Counted from the first letter of the stretch, positions 12,467 through 24,680 are shown. The stretch: 64,000 nucleotides of DNA from Calliphora vicina (GCF_958450345.1 NC_088782.1:91744858-91808857), one strand, 5' to 3'. Notes: generated by a model not told the origin, from the sequence alone. Made by a program: numbers and translations.

Positions 12467-13192
12467 TATACCCTTCACCTTCGTGAGAAGGGTATATATA
12501 AGTTTGTCATTCCGTTTGTAATTTTTACATTTTTCATTTCCGACCCTATAAAGTATATATATTCTGGATCCTTATAGATAGCGGAGTCGATTAAGCCATG
12601 TCCGTCTGTCTGTCCGTCTGTTGAAATCAATTTTCTGAAGCCCCAGATATTGGGATCCAAATCTTCAATAATTCTGTCAGACATGCTTTCGAGAAGTCTG
12701 CTATTTAAAATCAGCAAAATCCATCCATAAACAACGGTGATATGAGCAAATAACCGGGACAACCTCGATTTTTGACCTATTTTTTATATATATCTGGATT
12801 ACTAAGTCATTAATATAGACAATATGGATATCTAATGATAGATATTTCAAAGTCCATTGCAACGATGCAGATAAGGCTATAGTAAGTTGGACCTACAATG
12901 GGTCAAAATCGGGAAAAATATTTTTTAATCCGAATTTTTTTTTAATCCGAATTTTTTTTTCATCAAAAATTTTTTTTTGTTATAAATTTTTTTTCCAAAA
13001 AAAAAATTTTTAAAAGCTAAAAAAAAAATTAAAAAAACTAAAAAAAAAATTTTTTAAAAATTTGGAAAAAACATTTTTTAAAAAAAATTAAAAAAAAAAT
13101 TAGATTTTGTTTAAATAAAAAAATTTATTTTAAAGTATAATTTGGTGAAGGGTATGTAAGATTCGGCACAGCCGAATTCGCTCTCTTGTTTT
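12467..13192 (+). mobile_element. Complete INE-1/DINE-1-like non-autonomous element (subfamily A)
   Basis: It starts TATACCCTTCACC, immediately folds back to GAAGGGTATA, carries the tract GTCCGTCTGTCTGTCCGTCT, and has a homopolymer-rich A/T block at 12915-13130. It ends with GGTGAAGGGTATG, the hairpin ATTCGGCACAGCCGAAT and CTCTCTTGTTTT. This layout (short asymmetric inverted ends, internal simple tract, 3' hairpin and CTTGTTTT tail) matches the INE-1/DINE-1 group, known as Helitron-like or helentron-associated elements. The open frame on the minus strand at 12475-12762 comes from the repeat and is not a gene. The family assignment is from memory of this architecture. Confidence 0.75.
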
Positions 13193-16118
13193 AATAAAAA
13201 TATTTTTAGAAATGTTAAATGTTTTGATTTCTGTCAGTTGTGCTCCCATCCGCAAAGATTATTTTAATATAATCTGATTACATAAAAGTTGTGTTTTGAT
13301 ACCGGCATTTCTAAAAGTTTTATGACGGTTTACTTTAATTAAGGAGTGGTTCTTAATAGGAGCCACATTAACTTATTTCTTCTGGAACGATAAAATTGAT
13401 TTATAAATATTATGGTTCACAACTCCTATTAATGAAATGATTTCGCTGAAATGAGTTTACAGCAGATTTTCAAACAGATCCAGAAAAACATATAACTTTA
13501 AGCAATACAAGTGCTACATAGATTCACTGTGAAACAAGGAGGAGTGTGTTTGAAAATAACATTATTGATTACGTGTGCTTTGGAAAAATCTGTATGTACT
13601 TATGTATTTCAATATGTGTACGAGTGTATATAAATTAAATAAAGTTTATTTTTAATAGTTTATAGTAAAAGGAACAAACATGTCAGTTATTGTTTACGTT
13701 AACCATCACTTGGAGTATAAATCTGTTTTCGCACAAGTCATTTCTCCCTTCTTCAGTTGTTCAGTTCATAACAAGTTTATGAGAATAAACAACCATTGAT
13801 AAATAAAATAAATTTTCAACAACTTTGTTCGTAACTTGCCTAAAACTACACATCGCCAATAAAAAGAAAATAACTGACAAGAAACAACAAACTATCAGAC
13901 GGACAGACAAATGAACGTAAGAGTGACTGAGTGAATGCACTTTGGTAACCAGAAGGAAGAATAAATCGATTAAACTTTTAAAAGCCACTCAATAACAAAC
14001 TGGAATAAAATGTTTCTGAAAAAAACGTTTCGCTTGAGAAAAGTCGAGAATTTCTGAGTTGAAAAATTGAGCTGATTCTCAAAAGTTTCTCAGATTTAGG
14101 TTTAGCACCTCATCTGGCACTTTAAATACTTATTTTTATTTACGTGATCAAACCAGCTCAATGGAAATTAAGTTTTTCCGATTTTAGCATACTATTTACT
14201 TCATTATGTTTCACTCATTAGATCCTTAATGTCGTTATATATGATGACTTCAAAAAGTAAACATAAATATAAAGAATAACTTTACTAATGACACACGTAA
14301 GATCTTTTGCGAACGTATTTCTGCCTTAAAACCTGACCTAAAACAATATCTATTTATCCAAAGAAACGAAACGGAACGAATTTTGTGCACCCTCATATAA
14401 TTTGCATCAAAACATAATCAGATTGCAAACTGTATTTTGGTATTTGAGAATCTAATTTTAAACTAGAGATGTTATTTTTTGTATACATAGGTTTATTCCA
14501 AACCACTTTAAATCTATAAATGTAACAACTAGCACACTCGCAGATAAACTGTAACGTATACAGTGTTAAACTTTACATGCGATTGTATGATATTTTGTTA
14601 GTAAATGGATGCGGTGTAATGTAAAGTTTTATTTTGTGCTCATGTAAAAGTTTGCACGATTTTGATTTCCTTTTTAAACCCACACCCAAGAATTGCTCAA
14701 TTTTATATTAAAAGTTTCTTTCGTTCGTATTTTCTTTTAACCAAAGTAAAAAAAGTTTACAGTTACTCAGAAAAATATTTAAATATTAAACATGTTCATG
14801 TTAAAGAGAAAGAGAAAATAAAATTTCGACAAATTGAAAATTTATTTCTCCATATAGTATTAATGATGATTTACCGAACATAAACCAGATGAAGTTTTGC
14901 AATCTCCATGTATCACATGCAATTGTATATACATAGTTTATTTCGTTTAAAACAACCATAAATATTGATCACAAGTATTACTACAAATTAAGAGGATGTT
15001 TTACTTAAACTGCTGACATAATAAGTAAGTGGTAGTAATATAGAAAATAAATAAATAAATGTTATACATTTTATAACCTTTGTCCTAGAGTGGCGAACAA
15101 GTATTTCAATTTGCAAGTTTTTTTTAATTGATTTACTCATTCATAATTTGATTTGACATCTTATACACTCGTCGCTTTATCAAATATTATCAACAATAAT
15201 GCTCCAGTGAATTAAGAGAGTTGATTGCTCTACTGTAACTGATAAGTACCTTACCTGCTTCTATCGACACTGATTTCCCACGCTCAAAACATCAAGAGCT
15301 TCAGATCAAAATATGTTTGTGCATTAATATCGAGTATATTCACAAAATTGTACGGCCCTATGCTCCTTATAGAAACAATAGGAATTAATATATATATTCA
15401 CAAAATTCCATTCAGATAACGTCACAAGATCAAAAAATAAAAAATAACCATAGATTTATAAAATGGTCTTTTCTCCAAATTCATTTAGAAAAATAAAAAT
15501 TTCATTAGGAGAAAGAACGGATCCTTGCACTTGATTCTACTTTAAACAAACTACAAAAATAAGCCTACAGAACGGTATATAACAGAAACGTTACGGAATG
15601 TAAAAAATTAAATAATTGTTTTTTGAAATGTTTGATATTTTGTTATCCTTTTAAAATTAAAACTTGACGCCGGAAATTAGGAAATATGACCACTAATGTC
15701 CATTTATTTTGCAGTAATTTTTTATGAAAATTATTGATTAAATTCTCAACAGAGAATTTATTTTATATGCTATATCGTCCCCTTAATAAAATAATAGTGT
15801 ATAATTATTTGTTATTTCGAAATAGCTGAGTTTAAAAATTTTGTGTTGGTAGACATCTGGAACAAAAGTGATATTTAAATTGATCTTTTAATCCACTTTG
15901 TGGAAGTATAGTTTCACCAAATTTTGATCACATATGGAATCAGTTATGTACATCGTTATTATGCAATAAAAAAAAATAATGGTGTATATTAGGGAGGGTC
16001 TATTTTTTTGGTCAACAGGCGTATATCAAAACCGTAATCTACGATAAATTCTAACAAAATTTCCCCAAGAAACTTTGGGTTTAAAATAAAAACCTAGCTC
16101 CGCTGAGAGACTTCAAAA
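13193..16118. other. Unassigned AT-rich DNA
   Basis: A long stretch without a recognisable gene or bounded element. A short inverted pair (TAATAGGAG at about 13355, CTCCTATTA at about 13425) is the only structure noticed. Open frames at 13761-13988 and 14662-14883 have simple composition and no motif. Confidence 0.5.
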
Positions 16119-16120
16119 TA

Positions 16121-16622
16121 CAGTAATTTTGACTTACCTGCACAACCAACTTTGCACGATATTTTGTGCAGGTAATATAAAAATGCAGTTAACCTTAATG
16201 CACTTACGTGCTCATTGATGCTGGTAAGTGCATTTAAGTTTACTGCCCAAAAAAAGCAGCTAACGGCAAATAATTTACATAAAGCTTTGTGATTTTTCCG
16301 TCTAAACATAACGACAAATTTGTTATTTTAGCTACGTTTCAAATTATTAAGAAGTTGCAAACTTTTCATTTTTTCAATATCGTATTTTCCTTATTTTGTT
16401 TTGATTTAATTTTGTATTAGGCAGCTAAATTAAATTTTTATCATGAAAACCAGTTACAGCTTCCAAAAGTATTATGCACTTATCTTAAATGTGCAGGTAT
16501 GAACAATGCACTTAAATTAACGAATTTATATGGAGTTTGGTAAATTAATATACAAAACACAAGTTTTGTGCACTTATATGCAAAATGCCCTTAAGTGAAA
16601 GGCAGGTAAGTCAAAACTACTG
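16121..16622. mobile_element. Tc1/mariner-type MITE flanked by TA
   Basis: TA (16119-16120) then CAGTAATTTTGACTTACCTGC at the left. The right end GCAGGTAAGTCAAAACTACTG is followed by TA (16623-16624). The termini differ at one of 21 positions. The interior repeats GTGCA and TGCACTTA modules and carries no transposase. A TA target and CAGT-type ends are typical of the Tc1/mariner group. Confidence 0.8.
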
Positions 16623-16806
16623 TACATGTTTAAGAAATTTCACTGTCCAACAAATTGAGACTTTTTGATTGAAACAGAAAAGCGACCCTATAATTCTGAA
16701 AGGGCATGTTGAGTAGATCATTTTTGTTGAATAAAGATATAGTGGGTCAAAGTTTCCATTTTTTTTATCGAAAAAAATGTTGTAAGTTAATGTATAAATT
16801 CTTATT

Positions 16807-16933
16807 CAGCCCAATTATGAATAAAAAATTCCGCGGGAGTTTGTTTCCCGGGAGTTTTTTCCCATTGAATTTGAATAGGAAAAATGAGAAAAGGGGCAAA
16901 ACTGCCGTGGAATTTTTATTCATAATTGGGCTG
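16807..16933. mobile_element. 127-bp MITE with CAGCCCAATTATGAATAAA ends
   Basis: CAGCCCAATTATGAATAAA at the left is mirrored by TTTATTCATAATTGGGCTG at the right. The interior has CCCGGGAGTTTTTT and other short C/G runs that stand out from the AT-rich surroundings. A possible 3-bp duplication (ATT) flanks it. A truncated second copy lies at 32038-32148. Opposed open frames here (16706-16951, 16765-17019) are by-products of the inverted repeat. Confidence 0.75.
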
Positions 16934-17091
16934 ATTGTCAGAGTTATATAGTGGAATTTCAAGGGGATCATTTTCGTGGAAGATCTTAACCCTCTAGATC
17001 CTCTCTTTAGGAAATCCAAAAAAGTCCTTTCAGAAAGGACATTTAAGGATTAAAATATTCTACGAAAATGTTTGCCGGAAAATTTTAGTGG

Positions 17092-17280
17092 AGGTCACCA
17101 AAGATACAAAAGTTGTAAATAATGCTCTTTATTATTATTATATTTTAAATATCATCTCATTCGGATCATAAATAGATTTTTGGAGATTTTTTTTTTAAAA
17201 TGTGAGACCCAAGGTAGCGTGTAAATTTGCTAATTAAGCGTACAGAAATTTATTTACAACTTTGATATCTTTGGTGACCC
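17092..17280. mobile_element. Short MITE with GGTCACCAAAGATA ends
   Basis: The AGGTCACCAAAGATA block followed by CAAA and GTTGTAAATAA (about 17092-17122) is mirrored by TTATTTACAAC followed by the TATCTTTGGTGACC block (about 17250-17280), with small gaps. The unit is about 190 bp with no coding potential. Target duplication not resolved. Confidence 0.65.
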
Positions 17281-17530
17281 CAAAGAAACCAAAAAATAAT
17301 AAACGTAAAAGTTACATGATAATGGTTTAAGTAAAGCTAAGATTAAGAACTTTTAATGAAAAAGTCGTATGTTTATATTTTAGTTAATCATTATTTTTAT
17401 TATATATTTTTTTAAATTTCTATTTTCATACATATACATTTTTAAAATAAAACAAATATTGAACAAAAATGCTATTTATGTATGTATATAAAAATCAGTA
17501 TAACATTGTATACTAAAAGCTACTACCTTT

Positions 17531-17795
17531 GCAATGACGTATATAAGACCATAGTAAGTTGGACCTACAATGGGTCAAAATCTTTTTTTTAAAAATTTAA
17601 AAAAATTTTAAAATTAAAAAAAAAAATTAAAATAACAATTGGAAACAATTTTTTTTCCAAAAAATGAAAAAAAAAACAACTTTGGAAAAAAATGTTTGTT
17701 TTTATAAAAAAATTTTAAAATATGTATTTTGAGGAATAATTTGGTGAAGGGTATATAAGATTCGGCACAGCTGAATATAGCTGTCTTACTTGTTT
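17531..17795 (+). mobile_element. 3' fragment of a subfamily A INE-like element
   Basis: It begins within the interior at a CATAGTAAGTTGGACCTAC block and includes the AATGGGTCAAAATC block. It passes through an A/T homopolymer block and ends with GGTGAAGGGTATA, the hairpin ATTCGGCACAGCTGAAT and TTACTTGTTT. The 5' half is missing. Confidence 0.8.
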
Positions 17796-19689
17796 AGATT
17801 CAAAATATTTTAAAGCAAAAAGTAATAGTCATTTAAAAATGAAAATTTATTAAGGAAAGTTTTAATTTTATCAAAATACTGAGATTATCCATTTGCGATC
17901 ACCTTGTTCGCTGTATATAGTTGAAGTAGAGTTGTAATTTTTTGGCGCCCGACATTCACTGGTATTTACTTTCAAATCAGTAATGTAACTTTAAAATCGG
18001 TAGCCATAAAAAATATTAATTTTGGTAGCCTTCTTGTGAAATGGTCAACTGTGCATAGTTTAATTTTACCTCTAATAATTAAGTCTATCGTCTACCTTTT
18101 GCTTTTATCTCGAATAATTGGATGTATATGTTGACAATATATGTATTTCTTTAATTTAGAAATTTTGATCGACTATGACTATAAACCAATACATTATAAT
18201 CAAAAAACTTTAATCCAAAAACAAAAAAAAGCATCTTTAAAAAAATATTTGTTTCCCAAATGCAGTTTTTTTGCTAATGGTTCAAACGAATACAGTACTC
18301 TAACTCTGAAAAATCGATAATAATTGATATTTTTCATTAATATTTTATTAATGAAGAAAAAATTCATTGGACAAATGTATACAAACTTGTTTCATAATGT
18401 TTTGTATTGTTATAAATTGCCGACGAAGTCTATTGAACGAGTTCAACACAACAATCAATGATAACCATATTGCCAAGCTATATATTGTAGCATTTTATCA
18501 GACGGGATTTTTCTCATGCATATTATTAAAGTAGTTTTACAACAAGTGATATTACGACTAGAATTAATGTTTATAATTTTTTTCTTCATAATAGTAATAT
18601 GTGTTTTTTACTCCAGTTTATTTAAAATCAATACATTTTTATTAAAATCACAATATAGAATGAACATTTTTCATTCTCAACCATATTTATATTTTTTGAC
18701 ATGTGCAAAAACACTAGACGAAACCAAAAAATAAATACAAATGAAAAATTATAAAACAATAAGTCTCGAGTTTATAAAATGTTCTACAAATTGAATACGT
18801 TTCTTTCGCTGGCACGTGCAAGTAAAGATTATTTGTTTTGAAGTTCACTCCAAGAGAAATATTTGAAGAAAAATTCACATAGAACTGTACATTAGGCATG
18901 TTCTTAAAAAATAAATTTATAGATTATGTCATACGGAGAAACATAGGCAGGTGTGATAGCAAAAATTATGAATCGTATGTAAAATGACAATTTTGATATG
19001 CATTCAGAATTACATATGGATAAAAAAAGAGACAGTAAATATGTAAAACACATGTCGTCTAATAGCACCTTTACTTTTGATTTATAATGGTTAATAGTGT
19101 ATTTTGTATTAGCATATTTACTGAGCACAAGCATTCATTAAATTGTATAATTAAAAAAAAATTGATATTGATGGGTTTATATCCTGGATAAATTAAAATC
19201 CCCGCATGTGAACATTCTCTGGGCATGCCCACCCATTTTGTCCACTAAATTGGTATTATTTGGTGCAAACATGCCAGAGTCCATTGCGCCTAACATTTTA
19301 ACTTATGTACGTAGCATTTTAAAGATCTTGTATTTACAATAGCACACCCCTGTCTGTGATCATGACATTTACATGTGTATTTTTTTCTAGAATGTGTAAT
19401 TTAGGTATTTAGTTTATACATAATTTACTTGGTGAAAACACTTATCTTAAACTGACTATTGTAAAATAAACAGAAATACATTAAAAGTTGTTATGTGATT
19501 GATTTGGAATTTATATTTCGCGTTTTTCGTTTTGTTTATTCTATGTAAGTTTAAATTGACTCTTGACTGTATTACTAAAATAGTATACCATTTCTTTGAG
19601 ACATATTTATAAAAAAAATCGGAGAAATCCGATTTCTTTCTTAGTTGGTACAAACTGGTCAACGTTAGTACAAAAAGCTTTTAATGGTT
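17796..19689. other. Unassigned AT-rich DNA
   Basis: No recognisable gene, terminal repeat or conserved motif. Short open frames at 18516-19134 have simple composition. Confidence 0.5.
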
Positions 19690-20235
19690 TTATACAAAAA
19701 CAAGTATGATATGATATGATGCTTATGTATATTGAATCTTATTTGAATACCAAATAATTTAAGATATTTATGCTCGATAAAGTGTTTTTCGGAAGTGGGC
19801 TTTATATTGGACCTATGACTAATTATGGACCGGTTGTCACAACATTTGGTGGGATGATTTGCGTTGAATTTTATTAGGATACTAACATATTTCAGAGATT
19901 TATGCATATTAATGGGACATTGTGGATGGATCGGTACTGACTTTGGTAGTACAAGTTCAGCTTATATAAAACATATTTGTGCTGAATTTGGTTTGGATAT
20001 GTTTAAATTTAGGATATTTAAGAGAACTTAACTATTTTCAGATAGATGTGGGGGTTAAGTGAAATAATGGACCGATTATAACCAAATTCAGTAAGCTTTG
20101 TCGAATTATCTTTAAAATTGCGACGTGTAGTTTGATTACAATTTATACATGGACGGATGGACGGAATAGTAATATAAATAAAGTGTTCTTGAGCAGATTT
20201 GTATACGTTAAAGAGGGTGTTAGGACAATATTTTG
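19690..20235 (-). mobile_element. Diverged INE-like element (subfamily C)
   Basis: In the minus-strand sense it carries the same ordered blocks as 22350-23077. On the plus strand these read TTTTTCGGAAGTGGGC, TATGACTAATTATGGACCG, the GGTTAAGTGAAATAATGGACCG block, the AAAATTGCGAC block, TACATGGACGGATGGACGG and GGTATAC-like sequence. The terminal hairpins are decayed. A second similar copy is 57425-58672. Confidence 0.7.
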
Positions 20236-21114
20236 ATATAAAAATTATATCAAAAACATTGTTAACGTTTCTGGGATCATCCTAATAAACATACATAAGT
20301 GTTTAGTAAATACGAAAACAAGGTTCAGTTTGTGCGTTTATAAGACTACGGCCTTCTCAAGGGTTTTACTAACTTGCCTTTTAAAAGTAAAAATGACAGA
20401 CGTAAAATTTGAAATTTTTATTTGTTTGTTTACATATTTCTATACAAAATATTAATATACATAATTCATAAACAAACAAAATATATGTGTGTATAACTAA
20501 TCTTGAAGAATTTGGTTGTTTTCTATGTATATTAGGTTGGTCCTTGCATAGGAATTTACCGAATTTCGGTCTTCTTAATTTAGATTTTTCATATTTACAT
20601 GCTGTTTCATGTTTTAAATTGATGTAGAAATATGTATTAAAAAAAATACATCTTTTTAATATTTTTAGAATAATTGAAAAGTAAGGGTAATCCTAATGTA
20701 CCTATTTATGTATGTGTATTCGTATGTATTTAGAATGTAGAATATTTTATAAGGCAACAAACTTCAAAGTCCTGCACGAGTATGTATTAGTCAAAGGGTT
20801 GTTGATTTTTTTGGGTCATATTGAAAATTTTCGAACAAATTTATATTTATTTTTCATATTTCTCGCACCATCTGTTAAAGTCAATGTTTGGAAAACACTT
20901 GACTCTTCGTTTTCATTCATGTGAAAACAATTTTGTTTTTGCATAAATATCAAGAAAATTGTATTTCAAAGGGAATTAAAATTTATTTAATTAACCATTG
21001 TCTATAATATTCAATTTGATATACATACATACATATCGTCACATTAAATGCAAACTGACGAAACTACACTTTTATTATTTTTTTTTTACAGGAGAAGCAA
21101 AAAACGTGATACAA
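20236..21114. other. Unassigned AT-rich DNA
   Basis: Mostly featureless. At 21033-21056 there is a partial match (ATATCGTCAC then AAATGCAAA) to the ends of the element at 37609-38092, without a partner end. Confidence 0.45.
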
Positions 21115-21644
21115 TCAATAACACAGGGCAACAAAATCAAAAAAATTTTAGAGGCTTTTTAAATCACTACACAATTTTGATGTATTGTGGTTTCAGTAGT
21201 ACAAATATGGTCCAAATTTTAAATTCTATAGAAAAGTTTTTTTTTTAATTTTTTTTTCTAAAATTGCTAGTTTTTGTAGATTTTTATCCACATAATTTAT
21301 GATAACTCAAAAAGGGTTAGTCCGATATTACTGAAATAAACTTGGAAAAGTTAAAATTGACATAAGCTTTAATCTGTTTAAATATTGTGTTACTTCGGCT
21401 CAGTAGTTTCGAAGTTATAATAAAAAATTTAAGCAAAAATTATATTTTTTATATGAAAATAGCAATTTTTTTTGTTTTAAAAAAATCATGTAAAATCGAA
21501 AACAGCAGAAATGGTTCAGTTTTATTACTTTATCACAAACCGAATTTAATCACAATTATGGGAATTCACTAAGAAAACCATTTCTGCTGTTTTCGATTTT
21601 TCATGATTTTTAAAACAAAAAAAATTTTGCTATTTTCAAGTAAA
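21115..21644 (+). mobile_element. Left part of a fold-back-like element, interrupted
   Basis: This segment and 23078-23405 (reverse orientation) share long blocks. On the plus strand here they include ATAACTCAAAAAGGGTTAGTC and CAGTAGTTTCGAAGTTATAA, and the same family recurs at 53806-54785. All copies include a translated stretch of the form HY-x-LM-x-G-x-ST near one end. Two INE-like copies separate the halves. Just upstream is a run of T then ACAG that resembles a 3' splice site, but no gene model is supported. Confidence 0.6.
21454..21638. repeat. Long hairpin, arms about 63 bp
   Basis: Arms 21454-21516 and 21576-21638 (TGAAAATAGCAA outer end, CAGCAGAAATGGTT inner end) are near-perfect complements with about two differences, around a 59-base loop. 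It forms part of the interrupted fold-back element. Confidence 0.8.
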
Positions 21645-22349
21645 AACAAGTAAGAAAGTATGGTCGGTCAAGCCATATAATACCCTACACTAAGTAAAAG
21701 AGCAAAAACATTTTTCTTTTAAAATTTCAATAATTTATATTTTTGAATTTTGAAGTGTGTCCTATATGGGGGCTATGACCAATTAGGTCGTGTGTTTTAT
21801 GTCTATATGTACCATTGTTTACTATGTTGAATTTTGTGAGTATGCCAACATTTTTAAGCGATTTATGCACGTTAAAGTGATTTTCGGAAGCGGGTATATA
21901 TGGGAGCTATGACTAATTATGGACCGATCGTAACAAAATTTGGTGACATGAATTTTGTATATATAAAACATATTTGGAGCGCAATTTGTGGAGATACATT
22001 TATAAATTAAACATTTATGACCGATAAAGTCCAATTTCGGAAGGACATTTGTATGGGGGCTAGGTGAAATAATGGACCGATTTCAGCCAGTTTCAATAGG
22101 CTTGGTCCTTGAGCCGAAAAAAAAATATGTACCAAATTTCATCGAAATATCTTCAAAATTGCGACCTGTACTCTGCGCACAAGGTTTACATGGACAGCCA
22201 GCCAACCAGACGGACGGACGGACATCGTTTAATCGACTCAGAAAGTGATTCTAAGTCGATCGGTATACTTTAAGGTGGGTGTTAGACTAATATTTTTGGG
22301 CGTTACAAACATCTGCACAAACGCATAATACTCTCCCCACTATGGTGGT
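21645..22349 (-). mobile_element. INE-like element (subfamily B), nearly complete, minus orientation
   Basis: On the plus strand it starts with its 3' end (AAAACAAG, then TATGGTCGGTCAAGCC, the decayed hairpin), then ATAATACCCTACAC. It ends with CCCCACTATGGTGGTGTAGG, which lacks only the last GTATAAT of other copies. The tract GACGGACGGACGGACATCG is at 22211-22229. It abuts another copy head to head (22350-23077). Confidence 0.8.
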
Positions 22350-23077
22350 GTAGGTCGACTTAGAATCACTTTCTGAGTCGATTAAGCGATGTCCGTCCGT
22401 CCGTCTGGTTGGCTGGCTGGCTGTCCATGTAAACCTTGTGCGCAGAGTACAGGTCGCAATTTTGAAGATATTTCGATGAAATTTGGTACATATTATTTTT
22501 TCGGCTCAAGGACCAAGCCTATTGAAACTGGCTGAAATCGGTCCATTATTTAAAAATTTGGTACATATTATTTTTTCGGCCAAAGGACCAAGCCTATTGA
22601 AACTGGGTGAAATCGGTCCATTATTTCACCTAGCCCCCATACAAATGTCCTTCCGAAATTGGACTTTATCGGTCATAAATGTTTAATTTATATATGTATC
22701 TCCGCAAATTCCGCTCCAAATAAGTTTTATATACACAAAATTCATGTCACCAAATATTGTTACGATCGGTCCATAATTAGTCATAGCTCCCATATAGACC
22801 CGCTTCCGAAAATCACTTTAACGTGCATAAATCGCTTAAAAATGTTGGTAAACACACAAAATTCAAGATAGTTAACTTTAATATACACATAAATCAGACG
22901 ACCTAATTTCATGGTGATCAGTCCATAATTGGTCATAGCCCCCATATAAGGCCCACTTCCGAAAATCACTCAAAAATATAAATTATTGAAATTTTAAAAG
23001 AAAAAATTTTTTGCTCTTTTACTTAGTGTAGGGTATTATATGGTCGGGCTTGACCGACCATACTTTCTTACTTGTTT
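22350..23077 (+). mobile_element. INE-like element (subfamily B), 5'-truncated, with an internal tandem duplication
   Basis: It starts abruptly inside the family consensus at TCGACTTAGAATCAC and ends with GTGTAGGGTATTATATGGTC, the hairpin GGTCGGGCTTGACCGACC and CTTACTTGTTTT. A 75-bp tandem duplication lies at about 22482-22630 (each unit from TTTGGTACATATTATTTT to GGTCCATTATTT). The remaining sequence is close to the copies at 59013 and 60109. The open frames 22483-22686 and 22659-22871 are repeat sequence. Confidence 0.8.
22482..22630 (+). repeat. 75-bp tandem duplication inside an INE-like copy
   Basis: Two adjacent units, from 22482 and 22557, share TTTGGTACATATTATTTTTT, GGACCAAGCCTATTGAAACT and GAAATCGGTCCATTATTT. 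Other copies of the family in this window carry the segment once. Confidence 0.85.
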
Positions 23078-23405
23078 TGCTTCAATTTGTCATTATAACT
23101 CCGAAACTACTGAGCCGATTAAAACGCAAGATTTAAACAGATTAAAGGTTATGTAAATTTGAACATTTCCAAGTTTACTTCAATAATATCGGACTAACCC
23201 TTTTTGAGTTATCATAAATTATGTAGAGAAACATATACAAAAATTCGCAATTTTAGAAAAAAAAAAATTAAAAAAAATCTATCCATAGCATAAAAAAATT
23301 TTACCTTTTTTGTACTTAGGTAACCATTATGCATTAAATCTATATAGTGGTTAGTGAAGTCTTTTTTGCTGTTGACCTGTGTAATAATATAGTCAAACGT
23401 CCGTT
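23078..23405 (-). mobile_element. Right part of the interrupted fold-back-like element
   Basis: In the minus sense it repeats blocks of 21115-21644: ATAACTCAAAAAGGGTTAGTC, a GAACATTTCC-like block and CGGCTCAGTAGTTTCG. The minus-strand frame (23212-23430) includes the peptide HYIDLMHNGYLSTKKVKFF. That peptide resembles the plus-strand peptides at 53806-53929 and 21165-21230, so the family carries a conserved but unidentified coding trace. Confidence 0.6.
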
Positions 23406-24401
23406 TGAATTTCTTTAATAAAGTTGTCATTTTGTTCGCAGGGGTCTAAAAATTTGCCTGAGCATGAAGTTTGATAAAAACAATCGTAGGAAAACAAAAT
23501 GTTTGAGGCAGGAAAACAAAATGTTTGAGGAATAGAGCTTTAGCTTTCACTAATGATATAATTATGTAACTAAACATGCAAATAAAATGTGTATTAGATG
23601 GACATGTGTATCCACATGGTGAACTAGATTTAAATCTGTCTTTGGCCCTAAATATTCTAAGACTACAAACAACACAACAATTAGGTTACTTAATTAGGTT
23701 AGTGCTCTGCATACTGCAGGATCTTACAATGTTATGGGACCGTACATATTAAGTTAACTTTCTACAGCATACCGAGAATATGTTTGCTACCTAACGTGCA
23801 GATAACTGGCATATCAATCATCGAATATCTGGATATACTTTTTTGCATACTTGCTGCTAGCAAGGATGACGTTTATAAAATAGCTGGTGCATTCTAGACA
23901 CTTAGTTTAGCCGAAGAATTCCGGGTATCTCTGAATGAGATACATTCAATGATAACTCTAATATATGCCATGATCTGGGGTCGATCGTAAAAACCTGGTA
24001 ATAAATCTTAAACCTCTAAACTACTGGTCCGATTGCAAAATTATGTAGAGGAGGAAATAGGCTTTAATAAATTTAATCAGTTATAATACAAGATAAGACA
24101 GTTTGTCAAAGTCAACCATCTCTGATTATGAAGGCTCTGTACAGTTTATAACTTGTACAAATATGGACAGATTTCAAAACGAAACTTTGTAATAAAGCAT
24201 GTGGGAAGGTAAACAAAATTCTTGTTTATTTCTTATAGTTTAAATTTTGAAATTAACTTTGTTTTTCGTAACTATCTTATGTAATAGATGACCAAATATG
24301 TTTCTAAAATTATGCTCCCATTTCTAATAAATTCGAAAATAACATGTAAAATGTTGTGAAAAATAACACGATGCTACACCAAAAATATGCATGGGTTCTC
24401 A
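23406..24401. other. Unassigned AT-rich DNA with a 22-bp tandem duplication
   Basis: A GGAAAACAAAATGTTTGAGG unit is repeated at 23489-23530 with a 22-bp period. Nothing else recognised. Confidence 0.5.
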
Positions 24402-24680
24402 TTAGGGTTTGGGGTCCAGGAATTCCCGGCCGGGAAATCCCGGGAAATTTAAATTTTTTTCCCAGGAAAAACGGAAAATTTAAAATTGATTAAAAATACT
24501 TTAATACATTTAAATATAACATCACTGTTTGATGAATGGCTTGTTCCAAATATTAGTGGAGGTTTTGAATCCCATTAAGGATACAGTAGTAGCATTAAGC
24601 CGACATTTTGCTATGATAAACACTCTTTATGAACAGCTGTTATCTTACAAACATTTCTATTGCCCCAAGGACAAATCCCA
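24402..24680 (+). mobile_element. Left end of a hAT element with an attached transposase remnant
   Basis: TAGGGTTTGGGG at 24402 is shared with 47349 and is hAT-like (TAGGG start). It is followed by runs of CCCGGGAAAT and by an AATTTAAA-rich linker that also lies beside the hAT pseudogene at about 50410-50510. The right terminus is missing. Confidence 0.6.
24529..24650 (+). pseudogene. hAT transposase fragment
   Basis: The frame reads MMNGLFQILVEVLNPIKDT followed by VVALSRHFAMINTLYEQLLS. hAT transposases carry a helical segment of the type LxPIKxxVEALSRxxxNLLTA between the DDE catalytic parts, and this matches its core (LNPIKDTVVALSR). Almost the same peptide is encoded on the minus strand at 50290-50405, so both come from one hAT family. 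About 40 of the usual 550 or more residues are left, with no catalytic residues, so it is inactive. It sits between the element's end and an INE-like copy. Confidence 0.65.

Noticed and set aside
12475..12762. 95-codon minus-strand open frame
   Set aside because: It covers the 5' half of a complete INE-like element, including the GTCCGTCTG tract, with no protein motif.
21085..21103. Pyrimidine tract plus ACAG as a true 3' splice site
   Set aside because: T-runs ending in AG are expected by chance in this DNA, and the frame that follows belongs to a repeat family.
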